Below are positions 25,401-33,470 of a stretch of DNA of 56,457 nucleotides, piece by piece (position 1 is the first letter of the stretch; each line of letters opens with the position of its first letter). Under the pieces are notes generated by a model. That model made no database searches, was not told the origin of the DNA, and worked only from the letters and a program-made list of their open reading frames with translations. This DNA comes from an uncultured Collinsella sp. Its GTDB lineage: Bacteria; Actinomycetota; Coriobacteriia; Coriobacteriales; Coriobacteriaceae. The position numbers and the translations under genes were made by a program. The DNA lies in assembly GCA_902495355.1 (NCBI GenBank), contig CABUWV010000014.1:1-56457 (forward strand), written 5' to 3'.

Positions 25401-26134
25401 GCAAAGACATCGGGGGCCAAAACCTCGTCCTCAGAACCCTCGAGCCAGTTCCATGCGGCCTTTTCGCTCATGCCGAGCACGCTCTGCAGCACCTCGACCA
25501 CGTCGTCCTCAAAGTAGCTGTAGGTGTCGCGGGTCTGGAGCCAGGACTCGCCGTTCACGCGCTCAAAGGCCTCGCGGAACTCCTGAGTCTTGCCCAGGGA
25601 ATCGATGTAGTCCTCGAGCTTTGCAAGCTTGAGGTCCTCGCCGTAGAAGCCGCGCGCCTCGTAGAACATGCGCTCAAAGCCGCGAAGCAGCGCCGTGGGA
25701 GCCGTATCGCCCTGCTTCCACTGGCCCGCCTTGCTATCGATGTTAAAGAGGATGGCCTGCGTGGGCACCGAGCAGGCGCGCTCCATGGCAGCCGCGACCA
25801 TGGGGTCGACGATCTTGCCGTCAAAGTAGCGGATGGCGCTCTTACCGCCGATCTGGCGATTCTCGAGCAGGTAGCTCAGCATCTTGAGGAAGTGCGATTT
25901 ACCGGAACCGAAGAAACCACTGATCCACACGCCGATCTTGTCGGTGCGCGCATCGATGGCATCGCCGTAGGCCTTGAAGAACGTGGCAAAGTGCCTCTGC
26001 AACTCGCGCGTCACCACGTACTCGTCAAGCTCTTGGCGGATGGACCCATCTTTTGAATCCTGGACCTTGACCACGCCGTTGATGGAGCGGTTAATGTCTT
26101 TTGCAAAGAGGTCGCGAATGATCGTGTTGTCCAT
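22472..26134 (-). CDS. brxC: BREX system P-loop ATPase BrxC
   Basis: The 1220-residue protein has Walker A GFFGSGKSHFLK (73-84), Walker B RLLFMVDEVGQF near 270, and the long helical middle and C-terminal regions typical of BrxC (about 1200 residues). BrxC/PglY proteins are large AAA-like ATPases required for BREX restriction and, in most systems, methylation. The ATG at 26134 is chosen because AAAGGAG lies 5 nt upstream; the frame is open for 18 more codons without another ribosome site. It follows brxB by 78 bp and is followed by pglX after 66 bp. Confidence 0.95.
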   Translation of the reverse strand: MDNTIIRDLFAKDINRSINGVVKVQDSKDGSIRQELDEYVVTRELQRHFATFFKAYGDAIDARTDKIGVWISGFFGSGKSHFLKMLSYLLENRQIGGKSAIRYFDGKIVDPMVAAAMERACSVPTQAILFNIDSKAGQWKQGDTAPTALLRGFERMFYEARGFYGEDLKLAKLEDYIDSLGKTQEFREAFERVNGESWLQTRDTYSYFEDDVVEVLQSVLGMSEKAAWNWLEGSEDEVLAPDVFAKKVKDYVDAQAAAHGGNFRLLFMVDEVGQFITNDKDPSLMLSLQTIVEELGAACGGRVWVMVTSQEAIDNLNLPVGNDFSKIQGRFNTRLSLSSSSVDEVIQRRVLEKTAPVVDMLAQVYEQDAAVLKNNFTFEGGSRSDLAGYANSKDFVASYPFVGYQFKLLPDVMTEVRKHGVKAKHMSTGERSMLSAFQESAQAIQYDQTGALVPFWCFFDTISKDLEHGINQVVDRAVRAAEDAKGLEPYDVQVLKLLYLIRYIGYVKATVENISIFMIDGLDVDMRALKDRVKESLARLERENYVARQGDAYSFLTDEEQEIAQEIARTPVDNAQVIESIKKRLFDSIYTARKLNRGANDFPFDRYVDGSIHGASMGGMELCVATMASDLGRADDTELALASSGKAIVALSDEADYWETLVNAAKIRKYAKTRNLQELQPSTRQIVESKMREAAYNEKEADVLLSEAVLHARCAVNGRIIEVRAAKPAQVFEQVLAQLCDVVFEKADYIGAPVTSDSDIRSTLAGNVQVGLAGMDAGNTRALKEVEDYLKVQHQRHLDTAMGDIQRRYQQKPYGWREVDIANVVAQLVVEQRAQVLFGGQTVQANDSRMVSLLRKDADKAQVRLRVRMSDRLLRATGELMRGLFDLKTVPSNEDKLVAELKERLEGLREVCVAMARDYYTGIKPAYPYPGEDECEKMRSEVVDVLKDQSDSEAFLTTFTKHEDRLFDAKEDFDKVVEFFESNQRTAFDHAKDFLSRTEGIEYASDVIPNAVENVAKVREILKDPKPYGRIKDLQPLMAPVEEDIKKHLGIRRNEFLCRIENDLQDLRKQAESQEGFVKQAKDAIADANTRYESFKNRAHGVQSLNELNALAANWENWIVAATNKIYDAVDEARMRMDNERRTTEVTSTGEVVKKISNKGAASSAPVPASKPQRKIKTARRADLVKPSRLLSAEDVERYVDDLRSRLMQELAANDEIRIN

Positions 26135-26212
26135 GGGTGCTCCTTTGGGTTTGGGAACGTTATGGCAAAGGGTTGTTACCGGCGGCAAGGACTTGCCTGC
26201 GGGGAGCCGTGC

Positions 26213-26905
26213 TTACGAGATATCGATGGCGCGGTAGTAGTTGTCGGCCGGCAGACGGTTAAAGAGCTGGAAAGAAGAGCCGTTGAAACTGCCCGGATAG
26301 GCGGCGACCACAGGCACCTCATCAAAATCCGCAAGCATGCAATGGAGAAGCGTGTGCATGCGAAAGAATGGGAAGACCTCGCCCGCGCCGGTGAGGAGAA
26401 CGACGTCTCCAGGCGCGTGCGGCTCGGTCTGCTCAAGGATGTACGCGGCGACTTTCTCGGGCGAGGCGAACTTGGCCACGTCCTCGAGCACGCGCTGGGC
26501 ACCGCGGCGCTCCTCTTGGTGCGGGATAGCATTGAGGACACGGCGCTTTTCGAGAATTGCCAGCACGGCGTCGTAGAGGTTCACGACCTTGAGCGTGCAC
26601 GGAAGCTTGTCGGCCTCGGCATCGCGTGAAAGGGCGTCAAATAATGCACGCGCTTCAAACTCCAGCGCGGGGTCATAGCAAAAGGTGTGGAAGCCGATCT
26701 CATTGCCTATGCCCTTGTTGGCCAAAAAGTCCTCGCTGCACAGGCACTCGCGCAGAAGCTGCGCGCGGCGCTCAAATTCCTGACGGGCGTGCTCGGAGCG
26801 GACATGCGCCGCCACGACGCTCTTGCGGGAATGGATGCCGATATTGGTGGTGAGATCGGTCGCCGGGGTGATAACAGGGTCGACGGCGCTTTTGACGGGA
26901 GCCAC
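26213..26905 (-). CDS. brxB: BREX protein BrxB (DUF1788)
   Basis: The 230-residue protein matches BrxB: FERRAQLLRECL, GIGNEIGFHTFCYDP, the KVVNLYDAVLAIL segment, VVLLTGAGEVFPFFRMHTLLH, and the end PGSFNGSSFQLFNRLPADNYYRA. BrxB is a core type 1 BREX component that associates with PglZ and is needed for defence; no enzymatic motif is seen. The GTG at 26905 begins one base after the brxA stop (TAGCGTG), so translation is coupled. The first 35 residues look less conserved, so a later start is possible, but no better ribosome site is evident. Confidence 0.92.
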   Translation of the reverse strand: MAPVKSAVDPVITPATDLTTNIGIHSRKSVVAAHVRSEHARQEFERRAQLLRECLCSEDFLANKGIGNEIGFHTFCYDPALEFEARALFDALSRDAEADKLPCTLKVVNLYDAVLAILEKRRVLNAIPHQEERRGAQRVLEDVAKFASPEKVAAYILEQTEPHAPGDVVLLTGAGEVFPFFRMHTLLHCMLADFDEVPVVAAYPGSFNGSSFQLFNRLPADNYYRAIDIS

Positions 26906-26906
26906 G

Positions 26907-27557
26907 CTACATCACCGCCCTGCCGGTAAGGGCCGCGATAAGCGACTGCTCGCCCAGCTGAACCAAGGCTCGCTCGACATCGGAATCGAGGAAGAGTGGT
27001 GACAGGCACTCGGACTCCGGGCCCTGGCCCTCGCCGATAAGGCCGGCATGGCGGAGCGTCTGGCGGAGCGAGCCCTTAATGCGCTTGACCGTGGCCTCAG
27101 TCCAGCGGGCCGCGTCCGGATACTCCGTGGTAAAGCGTGTCATAAAGGCGTTGAGGTCAACCGTCGTAAAGGCATAATCGAAGTTTTGTAGGCGCTCCCC
27201 TACCTCGACGAGCACGAGCTCGCGCACGATATCGTAGCGGCAGATCATGCTGTAGAAGATGGCCTGGTCCGCCTGCGTGGGAGTGCCGGATGCCATGAGC
27301 CTGGTTAGGGATGACGCAGCCTCGACGGCGGTTTTGGGGTCGATGCCGCGCGCGGCGCATACGGCGTCCGTGGGCACCATGGCGTCAAGGCGGCGAAGGC
27401 ACACGGTTGCGCGGTTGGCGACCATGCGCTCCGTGGGATATTGAAAGAGGTTCTCGCTCTTTACGCGTACAATGACCTGCTCGTCGCTTGCGCCCTGCAT
27501 ACGAAGGGCAGCGACGATGCGCATCTCATGCGGGAGGAATTGCTCGCGAGTGAGCAC
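26907..27557 (-). CDS. brxA: BREX protein BrxA (DUF1819), with a G-tract at its start
   Basis: The 216-residue protein matches BrxA: an N-terminal helix with EMRIVAALRMQG, ENLFQYPTERMVANRA, and a C-terminal WTEATVKRIKGSLRQTLRHAGL with the helical DNA-binding-like fold of the family. It is the first gene of the BREX operon. I place the start at the GTG at 27557, whose G is the last base of an 11-G tract (minus strand). The best-spaced ribosome site (GGAG at 27604-27601) instead fits a GTG at 27592, but that frame joins brxA only if the tract has 12 or 9 Gs. Tract slippage could therefore switch or tune the operon's first gene. Confidence 0.88.
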   Translation of the reverse strand: MLTREQFLPHEMRIVAALRMQGASDEQVIVRVKSENLFQYPTERMVANRATVCLRRLDAMVPTDAVCAARGIDPKTAVEAASSLTRLMASGTPTQADQAIFYSMICRYDIVRELVLVEVGERLQNFDYAFTTVDLNAFMTRFTTEYPDAARWTEATVKRIKGSLRQTLRHAGLIGEGQGPESECLSPLFLDSDVERALVQLGEQSLIAALTGRAVM

Positions 27558-27567
27558 CCCCCCCCCC
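27557..27567 (-). repeat. Homopolymeric G(11) tract at the brxA start (candidate phase-variation switch)
   Basis: Eleven consecutive Cs on the plus strand (Gs on the coding strand) end at the putative GTG start of brxA. With 11 Gs, the frame from the well-placed GTG at 27592 runs out of register and stops at 27461. With 12 or 9 it would read directly into brxA. Such tracts slip readily in replication. Confidence 0.85.
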
Positions 27568-27627
27568 GAACGCTTTTTGTGGTTACATCCACAGTACACG
27601 CTCCAAGGGTGTCAAAGGCTGTCACAA

Positions 27628-27661
27628 GTGCGCCGCAACCCGGCAGGCAGGCGCGGCGCAC
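27628..27661 (-). promoter_or_regulatory. GC-rich hairpin in the BREX leader
   Basis: GTGCGCCGC (27628-27636) and GCGGCGCAC (27653-27661) form a perfect 9-bp stem around a 16-nt loop, about 70 bp upstream of the brxA start. No U-run follows, so it is more likely a leader structure or protein site than a terminator. Confidence 0.5.
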
Positions 27662-27873
27662 ATGACAATAATCATACCTGTTGGTAAAAAAGTTACCACG
27701 CCCAGAGTGTCAAATGTTGAGCAACAAAATTTAATCCGGTTAACGGTCATTTTCGCAGCTTAGAAACTTTAACGAGGTCGCCCCAAATCACACTTGCCAG
27801 ACAACCGCGCTTACGAATGCAGGCACGTACACGCCCAACGCCACCCTCCGCTACACTCAACATGGAGTTATAC

Positions 27874-27891
27874 ATATGATTCTATGTAAGG
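27874..27891. promoter_or_regulatory. Candidate autoregulatory operator of the Phd-like gene
   Basis: TACATA and TATGTA form a 6-bp inverted repeat with a 6-nt spacer in the segment around 27871-27888, just before the AAGGAG ribosome site. Short AT-rich palindromes at this place are typical operators of Phd/YefM antitoxins, which repress their own genes. Confidence 0.45.
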
Positions 27892-27899
27892 AGTTTCAT

Positions 27900-28073
27900 A
27901 TGCCTGTCGTAAAGCCTATTTCTGATCAGACGCGCGCGCTAACTACCATTCAGGAACGCGAAGATCACATTCAACGTACCATCGCTCATGGTTACGATGG
28001 CCTCACCAACGGCCGCGTGCGCCCCTGGAAACAAGCAAAAGCCGAGGCAGATCGGATGCGAGCCATCAGGTAA
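27900..28073 (+). CDS. Small Phd/YefM-like antitoxin-like protein without a toxin
   Basis: The 57-residue protein begins MPVVKPISDQTRA, close to the MPxVKPISDLRN opening of Phd/YefM antitoxins, which form the DNA-binding end. The rest (HGYDGLTNGRVRPWKQAKAEADRM) resembles the C-terminal toxin-binding tail of short type II antitoxins rather than the usual Phd middle. A strong AAGGAG lies 6 nt before the ATG at 27900; an in-frame ATG at 27876 lies upstream of the ribosome site. No toxin gene follows: serC begins 135 bp later. It is divergent from the BREX operon, so it may be an orphan regulator or a relic of a lost toxin-antitoxin pair. Confidence 0.6.
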   Translation: MPVVKPISDQTRALTTIQEREDHIQRTIAHGYDGLTNGRVRPWKQAKAEADRMRAIR

Positions 28074-28208
28074 GGTCACCCCTACCCATGTAACCATCCT
28101 GTAAATCATAGCGGCGCACTCGAGTTTTACCGTGATGCGGTCGCGCCTAGCGCTCCACTGTGCTAAAGTATCCCGAACGTCCAAACGACTACGAGGGGGA
28201 ACTAGAAG

Positions 28209-29333
<1,125 letters not shown>

Positions 29334-29405
29334 CCCGCAGCACGCGGGCCGACCAGCCACCTCAGACCACCCTGTTTAGATCAAAACCTGCTAAGGAGTT
29401 TTTCC

Positions 29406-30569
29406 ATGCGTAAAATTAAGACCATCGACGACATCACTAAAGACGGCAAAGTCGAGTTTGGCGAGGGCTACGAGTTTGTGGGCACCGCCGAGGAGGCCGA
29501 TGCGATCCTGATGCGCTCGACCGACCTGCACGGCTACGAGCTGCCCGAGGGCATCCGCGCCATCGCCCGCTGCGGTGCCGGCGTCAACAACATCCCCGTC
29601 GAGGAGTACGCCAAGAAGGGCGTCGTCGTCTTTAACTCCCCCGGCGCCAACAGCAACGCCGTTAAGGAGCTCGTCCTAGGCATGCTGGTGCTCTCGAGCC
29701 GCGGCGTGGTGCAGTCGATGAACTGGGTGCGCGACAACGCCGACGACCCCGAGATTCAGGTCGATGCCGAGAAGGCCAAGAAGGCCTTTGTGGGCCGCGA
29801 GCTCAAGGGCAAGCGCATCGGCGTCATCGGTCTGGGCAACGTAGGCTCCAAGGTCGCCAACGCCTGCGCCGATCTGGGCATGGACGTCTACGGCTACGAT
29901 CCGTTCATTTCCGTCGAGCACGCGTGGGTGCTGAGCCGCGAGGTGCAGCGCGTGGGCACGCTCGAGGACCTCTGCCGCGGCTGCGACTACCTCACCGTGC
30001 ACGTGCCCAGCAAGGCCGACACCATCGGCATGATCAGCACCGAGCAGATTAACCTGCTGGCACCCGACGCCGTGCTCATCAACTACGCACGCGAGACCAT
30101 CATCGACGAAGACGCCGTCGACGCCGCCCTGCGCGCGGGCAAACTCAGCTGGTTTAGCTGCGACTTCGCCACGCCCAAGACCGTCAAGATGCCCAATACG
30201 TTTATCACCACGCACTCGGGCGCCGGCACTGGCGAGGCCGAGGCCAACTGCGCCGACATGGCCATCAGCGAGCTTAAGGATTACCTGGAGAACGGCAACA
30301 TCGCGCACAGCGTCAACTACCCCGCCTGCAGCATGGGCAAGGCGCGCGCCGCGAGCCGCATCGCCTGCCTGCACGCCAACGTGCCCAACATGATCGGCCA
30401 GATCACGGCCATTCTCGCCAAGGACAACGCCAACGTGCAGCGTATGACCAACGAGTCCGCCGGCGAGAACGCCTACACCATGTTCGACACCGACGAGCAC
30501 CTGGACAGCAGCACGATCGAGGCGCTCAAGCAGATTCCGTCGATGTATCGCGTGCGCGTAATCAAATAG
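29406..30569 (+). CDS. serA: D-3-phosphoglycerate dehydrogenase
   Basis: The 387-residue enzyme oxidises 3-phosphoglycerate to 3-phosphohydroxypyruvate, the first step of serine synthesis. The Rossmann motif GVIGLGNVGSKVA lies near 138, the catalytic region includes NYARETIIDEDAV and the active-site TTHSGAGTGEAE. A C-terminal ACT domain (VPNMIGQITAILAKDNANVQRM) would bind serine for feedback inhibition. This is the short form, without the intervening domain of long bacterial or actinobacterial enzymes. AAGGAG lies 9 nt before the ATG. It ends in front of a strong terminator at 30632-30666. Confidence 0.95.
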   Translation: MRKIKTIDDITKDGKVEFGEGYEFVGTAEEADAILMRSTDLHGYELPEGIRAIARCGAGVNNIPVEEYAKKGVVVFNSPGANSNAVKELVLGMLVLSSRGVVQSMNWVRDNADDPEIQVDAEKAKKAFVGRELKGKRIGVIGLGNVGSKVANACADLGMDVYGYDPFISVEHAWVLSREVQRVGTLEDLCRGCDYLTVHVPSKADTIGMISTEQINLLAPDAVLINYARETIIDEDAVDAALRAGKLSWFSCDFATPKTVKMPNTFITTHSGAGTGEAEANCADMAISELKDYLENGNIAHSVNYPACSMGKARAASRIACLHANVPNMIGQITAILAKDNANVQRMTNESAGENAYTMFDTDEHLDSSTIEALKQIPSMYRVRVIK

Positions 30570-30583
30570 CGCCGGCTGATCTG

Positions 30584-30613
30584 ACGGGCAGTTCCCCATG
30601 TGGCCTGCCCGTC
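30584..30613. other. Hairpin GACGGGCAG/CTGCCCGTC after serA
   Basis: Perfect 9-bp arms with a 12-nt loop directly after the serA stop codon. No U-run. It probably stabilises the transcript end together with the terminator at 30632. Confidence 0.5.
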
Positions 30614-30631
30614 ACTGACATTGAATGCCCG

Positions 30632-30666
30632 CGGGGCGCCTTTCGCACGAGAGGCGCCCCGTTTTT
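30632..30666 (+). terminator. Rho-independent terminator of the serC-serA operon
   Basis: CGGGGCGCCT pairs with AGGCGCCCCG (30652-30661) around TTCGCACGAG, followed by TTTTT. Confidence 0.85.
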
Positions 30667-30744
30667 GTGAGCGCTCCATTAAATGCACCGAGCCGCTTCT
30701 TGGCATACAATCTGTATGTTGACCTAACTATCTGTGAGGTGCCT

Positions 30745-31965
30745 ATGGTTGATACAGATTTTGCTTGGCGGCTTACGCAAGGACTCGTGCGGATCGACAG
30801 CTCAGACCCGGGTGCGTATGAGGACGAGATTGAGCGCTATATCAAAGCGTTGGTTGAGGAACGGTTGGCGCAGCTGAGCCATCCGGTACTCCATGCCGTG
30901 CAGGTTGAGGAACTCGAGGTGCTGCCCGGGCGCCGCAACCTTATGGTCACCGTGCCGGGCCAAAGCGACGAGCCACGGCTCGTCTATATCTGCCATATGG
31001 ATACCGTTACGCTGGGCGATGGCTGGGACGCGGACATTCCGCCGCTCGGAGCGATCGTGCGCAACGATAAACTCTATGGCCGCGGTGCCTGCGATATGAA
31101 GGGTGGCCTGGCCTGCGCCATTGCCGCATTGGTCCATACGCTCGAGCGCGTGACGGCAGAAGGCGAGCTGCCCCGCCGCGGCTTCTCACTCATTTGCTCG
31201 GTCGACGAGGAGGACTTTATGCGCGGCTCAGAGGCCGCGATCGATGCCGGCTGGGTCGGCTCGCGTGAATGGGTGCTGGACACCGAGCCCACCGACGGAC
31301 AGATCCAGGTGGCGCACAAGGGGCGTACGTGGTTCGAGATTGAAATGGCTGGCGTGACGGCGCATGCGAGCCAGCCCTGGAAGGGCGCGGATGCCGTCGC
31401 CGCCATGGCCGAGGCCGTGTGTTCGCTCCGTCGCGCGTTTGTGGCGCTGCCCGCGCACGATGAGCTGGGGCCTTCGACCATCACGTTTGGCCAAATCGAG
31501 GGCGGATATCGCCCCTATGTCGTGCCAGACCATGCCAAGGTCTGGGTCGACATGCGCCTGACCCCGCCGACCGACACCGCGGCCGTGGTCCGGATGGTGG
31601 AGCAAGCCATCGCCGGCGCCGAAGCCGCGGTCCCCGGTTGCCATGGAAGCTATACCGTGACAGGCGACCGCCCCGCTATCGAGCGCGATCCGGCCTCTCC
31701 CCTTCTAGCAGCGCTCAAGCGTGCCGCCGATGACGTGACGGACGCAGACACGACCGTCGGCTTCTTTACCGGCTACACCGACACCGCCGTCATTGCCGGC
31801 AAGACGGGCAACCGCAATTGCATGAGCTACGGTCCCGGGTCGCTTGCGCTCGCGCACAAGCCCAACGAATATGTGCCCCACGCCGATATCGTTCGTTGTC
31901 AGCAGGTGCTAATCGCGCTCGCCGATAACGTGCTCTGGGACGCGAGCGGCCAAGTTGGGGCATAA
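30745..31965 (+). CDS. M20 family metallopeptidase (ArgE/DapE-like)
   Basis: The 406-residue protein carries the two-zinc M20 motifs: the His of VYICHMDTVTLGDGW, the bridging Asp of YGRGACDMKGGLA, the catalytic/ligand Glu pair in CSVDEEDFM, and the late YGPGSLALAHKPNEYV His. A dimerisation domain lies between (MAGVTAHASQPWKGADA). Relatives deacylate N-acetylornithine or succinyl-diaminopimelate, or cleave dipeptides; the exact substrate cannot be assigned. The ATG at 30745 is chosen because GAGGT lies 5 nt upstream, and the 40 extra upstream codons overlap the serA terminator. A short DUF1015 gene follows 39 bp later. Confidence 0.9.
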   Translation: MVDTDFAWRLTQGLVRIDSSDPGAYEDEIERYIKALVEERLAQLSHPVLHAVQVEELEVLPGRRNLMVTVPGQSDEPRLVYICHMDTVTLGDGWDADIPPLGAIVRNDKLYGRGACDMKGGLACAIAALVHTLERVTAEGELPRRGFSLICSVDEEDFMRGSEAAIDAGWVGSREWVLDTEPTDGQIQVAHKGRTWFEIEMAGVTAHASQPWKGADAVAAMAEAVCSLRRAFVALPAHDELGPSTITFGQIEGGYRPYVVPDHAKVWVDMRLTPPTDTAAVVRMVEQAIAGAEAAVPGCHGSYTVTGDRPAIERDPASPLLAALKRAADDVTDADTTVGFFTGYTDTAVIAGKTGNRNCMSYGPGSLALAHKPNEYVPHADIVRCQQVLIALADNVLWDASGQVGA

Positions 31966-32004
31966 TAAGCCGCGAACAAACCGACTCGTGCGTTAGGACC
32001 GCCC

Positions 32005-32688
32005 ATGAAAGCACTTCCGTTTCCCTGCATCCGCCCGGCTCAGGACCGCGTGCTCGAGGCGCTGCCTGCAATGGGCAGCATCCTGAGCGGCAACGATGCT
32101 CTGCGCGGAGCCCTTGCCGATGGCCTGATGCTCAAGGACCCGGGTGCGGCGTATTACGTGTACGAATGCTCGGGCGAGCCGGGACGCGTGACGGGTGTCG
32201 TGGCGATCTGCCCGACGAGTGTACTTGCGGGCGGCAAGGGCGATGCCAGCGCCGACGTGGCCGCCGCCGCGCGCGCGATCGCCGAGCTCAAGGTGCAGCC
32301 GCGCCCCGTGTCGCTCGCCTACGAGGCCTCGCCCGTCATGGATATCATCCTGGGCGCCGCCAAAGAGGGCGCGTCGCTCTACGCCGTTACCGACCCCGCG
32401 GGCATTACGCACCGCGCGTGGGAGGTCAAGCGCGAGGACGCCGTCGGGGCCATCCGCGCTATGCTCGACCAAGCACCGGAGCCGGCACTGGCCGACGACT
32501 CCGCCTACGCCGCTGCTCTGACCGGGGCGTCGCAGCTGCTGGCCGATGAGGCCCGTGCCGCCGGAACGTACACCGGCAAGGAGCCGTTCAACTTTACCGT
32601 TGCCGTGCTCTTCCCCGCCGCGCAGGTCAACGGCGCCGCGCCGCAAGTTCCGACAGGTCTGCTCACGCACCAGGTCGCGCGGTTCTAG
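32005..32688 (+). CDS. Short DUF1015 family protein
   Basis: The 227-residue protein resembles the N-terminal half of DUF1015 (COG4198) proteins: MKALPFPCIRPAQDRV, a GLMLKDPGAAYYVYEC segment, GVVAICPTSVL, a middle segment on hypothetical binding (PVSLAYEASPVMDIIL), and EPFNFTVAVLFP. Full members are about 400 residues. DUF1015 genes commonly sit beside serA, and this one lies in a serC-serA cluster, so a link with serine or phosphoserine metabolism is likely but undefined. TAGGA lies 6 nt before the ATG. The shortened form may be a lineage-specific variant rather than a broken gene, since its reading frame and codon use are intact. Confidence 0.65.
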   Translation: MKALPFPCIRPAQDRVLEALPAMGSILSGNDALRGALADGLMLKDPGAAYYVYECSGEPGRVTGVVAICPTSVLAGGKGDASADVAAAARAIAELKVQPRPVSLAYEASPVMDIILGAAKEGASLYAVTDPAGITHRAWEVKREDAVGAIRAMLDQAPEPALADDSAYAAALTGASQLLADEARAAGTYTGKEPFNFTVAVLFPAAQVNGAAPQVPTGLLTHQVARF

Positions 32689-32733
32689 CAAGACCAGACC
32701 GCCCAGCACAAAAATCGGCAGCTCAACAAACAG

Positions 32734-32774
32734 GGGGCGGAGATGCAGCAGGTACATGCATCTCCGCCCCTTTT
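32734..32774 (+). terminator. Rho-independent terminator
   Basis: GGGGCGGAGATGCA (32734-32747) pairs perfectly over 14 bp with 32757-32770 and is followed by TTTT. It separates the plus-strand DUF1015 gene from the convergent histidine phosphatase genes. Confidence 0.85.
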
Positions 32775-32817
32775 GCGTCGAGAAGTTATGCCGGCGACCC
32801 GTGCCGCCGCGCTCGCG

Positions 32818-33453
32818 TTATCCGCGCTGCGGACCTGCAGTAGCCACAAGCGGTTCAAGGCCCAGCTCGCGTGCGTAATCCTCCTGCGTAAAAATCTCAA
32901 TCAGCTCAAACGTGTCGGATTCGTCGTCAAACGCAAAGTGCAGCACCGAGCAGTTGCCCGGCACACGGTCGCGCTCGTCTGCCGCCGCGCCCTTCACGTG
33001 ATCCATAAACTCCTTGATAGCCGAGCCATGACTTACCGCGAGCACGCACGCATGGTCCGGACGCTGCATAAGCTCGGTCAGCGTCGCCACCATGCGCTCG
33101 CGCACCTGCATCTGGCCCTCGCCGCCAAACTGACGATAGAAATCGCGCCACGGGCGCTCGGGCATAAGCATCACGCGCTCGGCCTCAAAGTCGCCAAAGA
33201 ACCACTCGCGCAGTCCGTCCAGACGCTCGTACGCCAAGCCCGGCCACAGGTTGGCGATAGTCTGCTCGGTGCGATGAAGTGTGGAGGTGTAGGCATGATC
33301 GGGCTCAATGCCGCGCGCACGCAAAAACATGCCGGCACGCGCCGCCTGGTCGCATCCCAACTGCGTAAGCGGCGAGTCACTCCAGCCCTGAATAATGCGC
33401 TTAAGGTTGAATATTGTCTGCCCATGACGAACCAGATACAGGTCTTTGTTCAT
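32818..33453 (-). CDS. Histidine phosphatase family protein (phosphoglycerate mutase-like)
   Basis: The 211-residue protein starts with the phosphohistidine motif DLYLVRHGQTIFN and has SPLTQLGCDQA, YTSTLHRTEQT, the acid REWFFGDFE and the second catalytic His in LAVSHGSAI. Family members are broad phosphatases acting on sugar phosphates, alpha-ribazole phosphate or other small phosphoesters. The ATG at 33453 has AAAGGA 6 nt upstream. A closely related gene lies 17 bp upstream on the same strand, so the two form a tandem paralogous operon. Confidence 0.9.
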   Translation of the reverse strand: MNKDLYLVRHGQTIFNLKRIIQGWSDSPLTQLGCDQAARAGMFLRARGIEPDHAYTSTLHRTEQTIANLWPGLAYERLDGLREWFFGDFEAERVMLMPERPWRDFYRQFGGEGQMQVRERMVATLTELMQRPDHACVLAVSHGSAIKEFMDHVKGAAADERDRVPGNCSVLHFAFDDESDTFELIEIFTQEDYARELGLEPLVATAGPQRG

Positions 33454-33470
33454 AGGGGTCCTTTCGTTCG

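Larger units (their letters stand above)
27568..27899. other. Divergent regulatory region between BREX and the antitoxin-like gene
   Basis: No gene is seen. On the minus strand there is a perfect TTGACA (27713-27708) without a good -10 at 17 bp, and a TATGAT (27676-27671) with a poor -35, so the BREX promoter is uncertain. TGGTAA and TTACCA (27682-27698) form a small inverted repeat between them. The boxes GTGTCAAA (27609 and 27707 regions) and TGTCAC (27620 region) are repeated. On the plus side a 6-bp inverted repeat flanks the antitoxin-like start. Confidence 0.5.

Noticed and set aside
27461..27661. Minus-strand 66-codon frame over the G tract as a separate gene
   Set aside because: It has no conserved character. 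It is the out-of-frame reading of the brxA leader and matters only for the slippage model.
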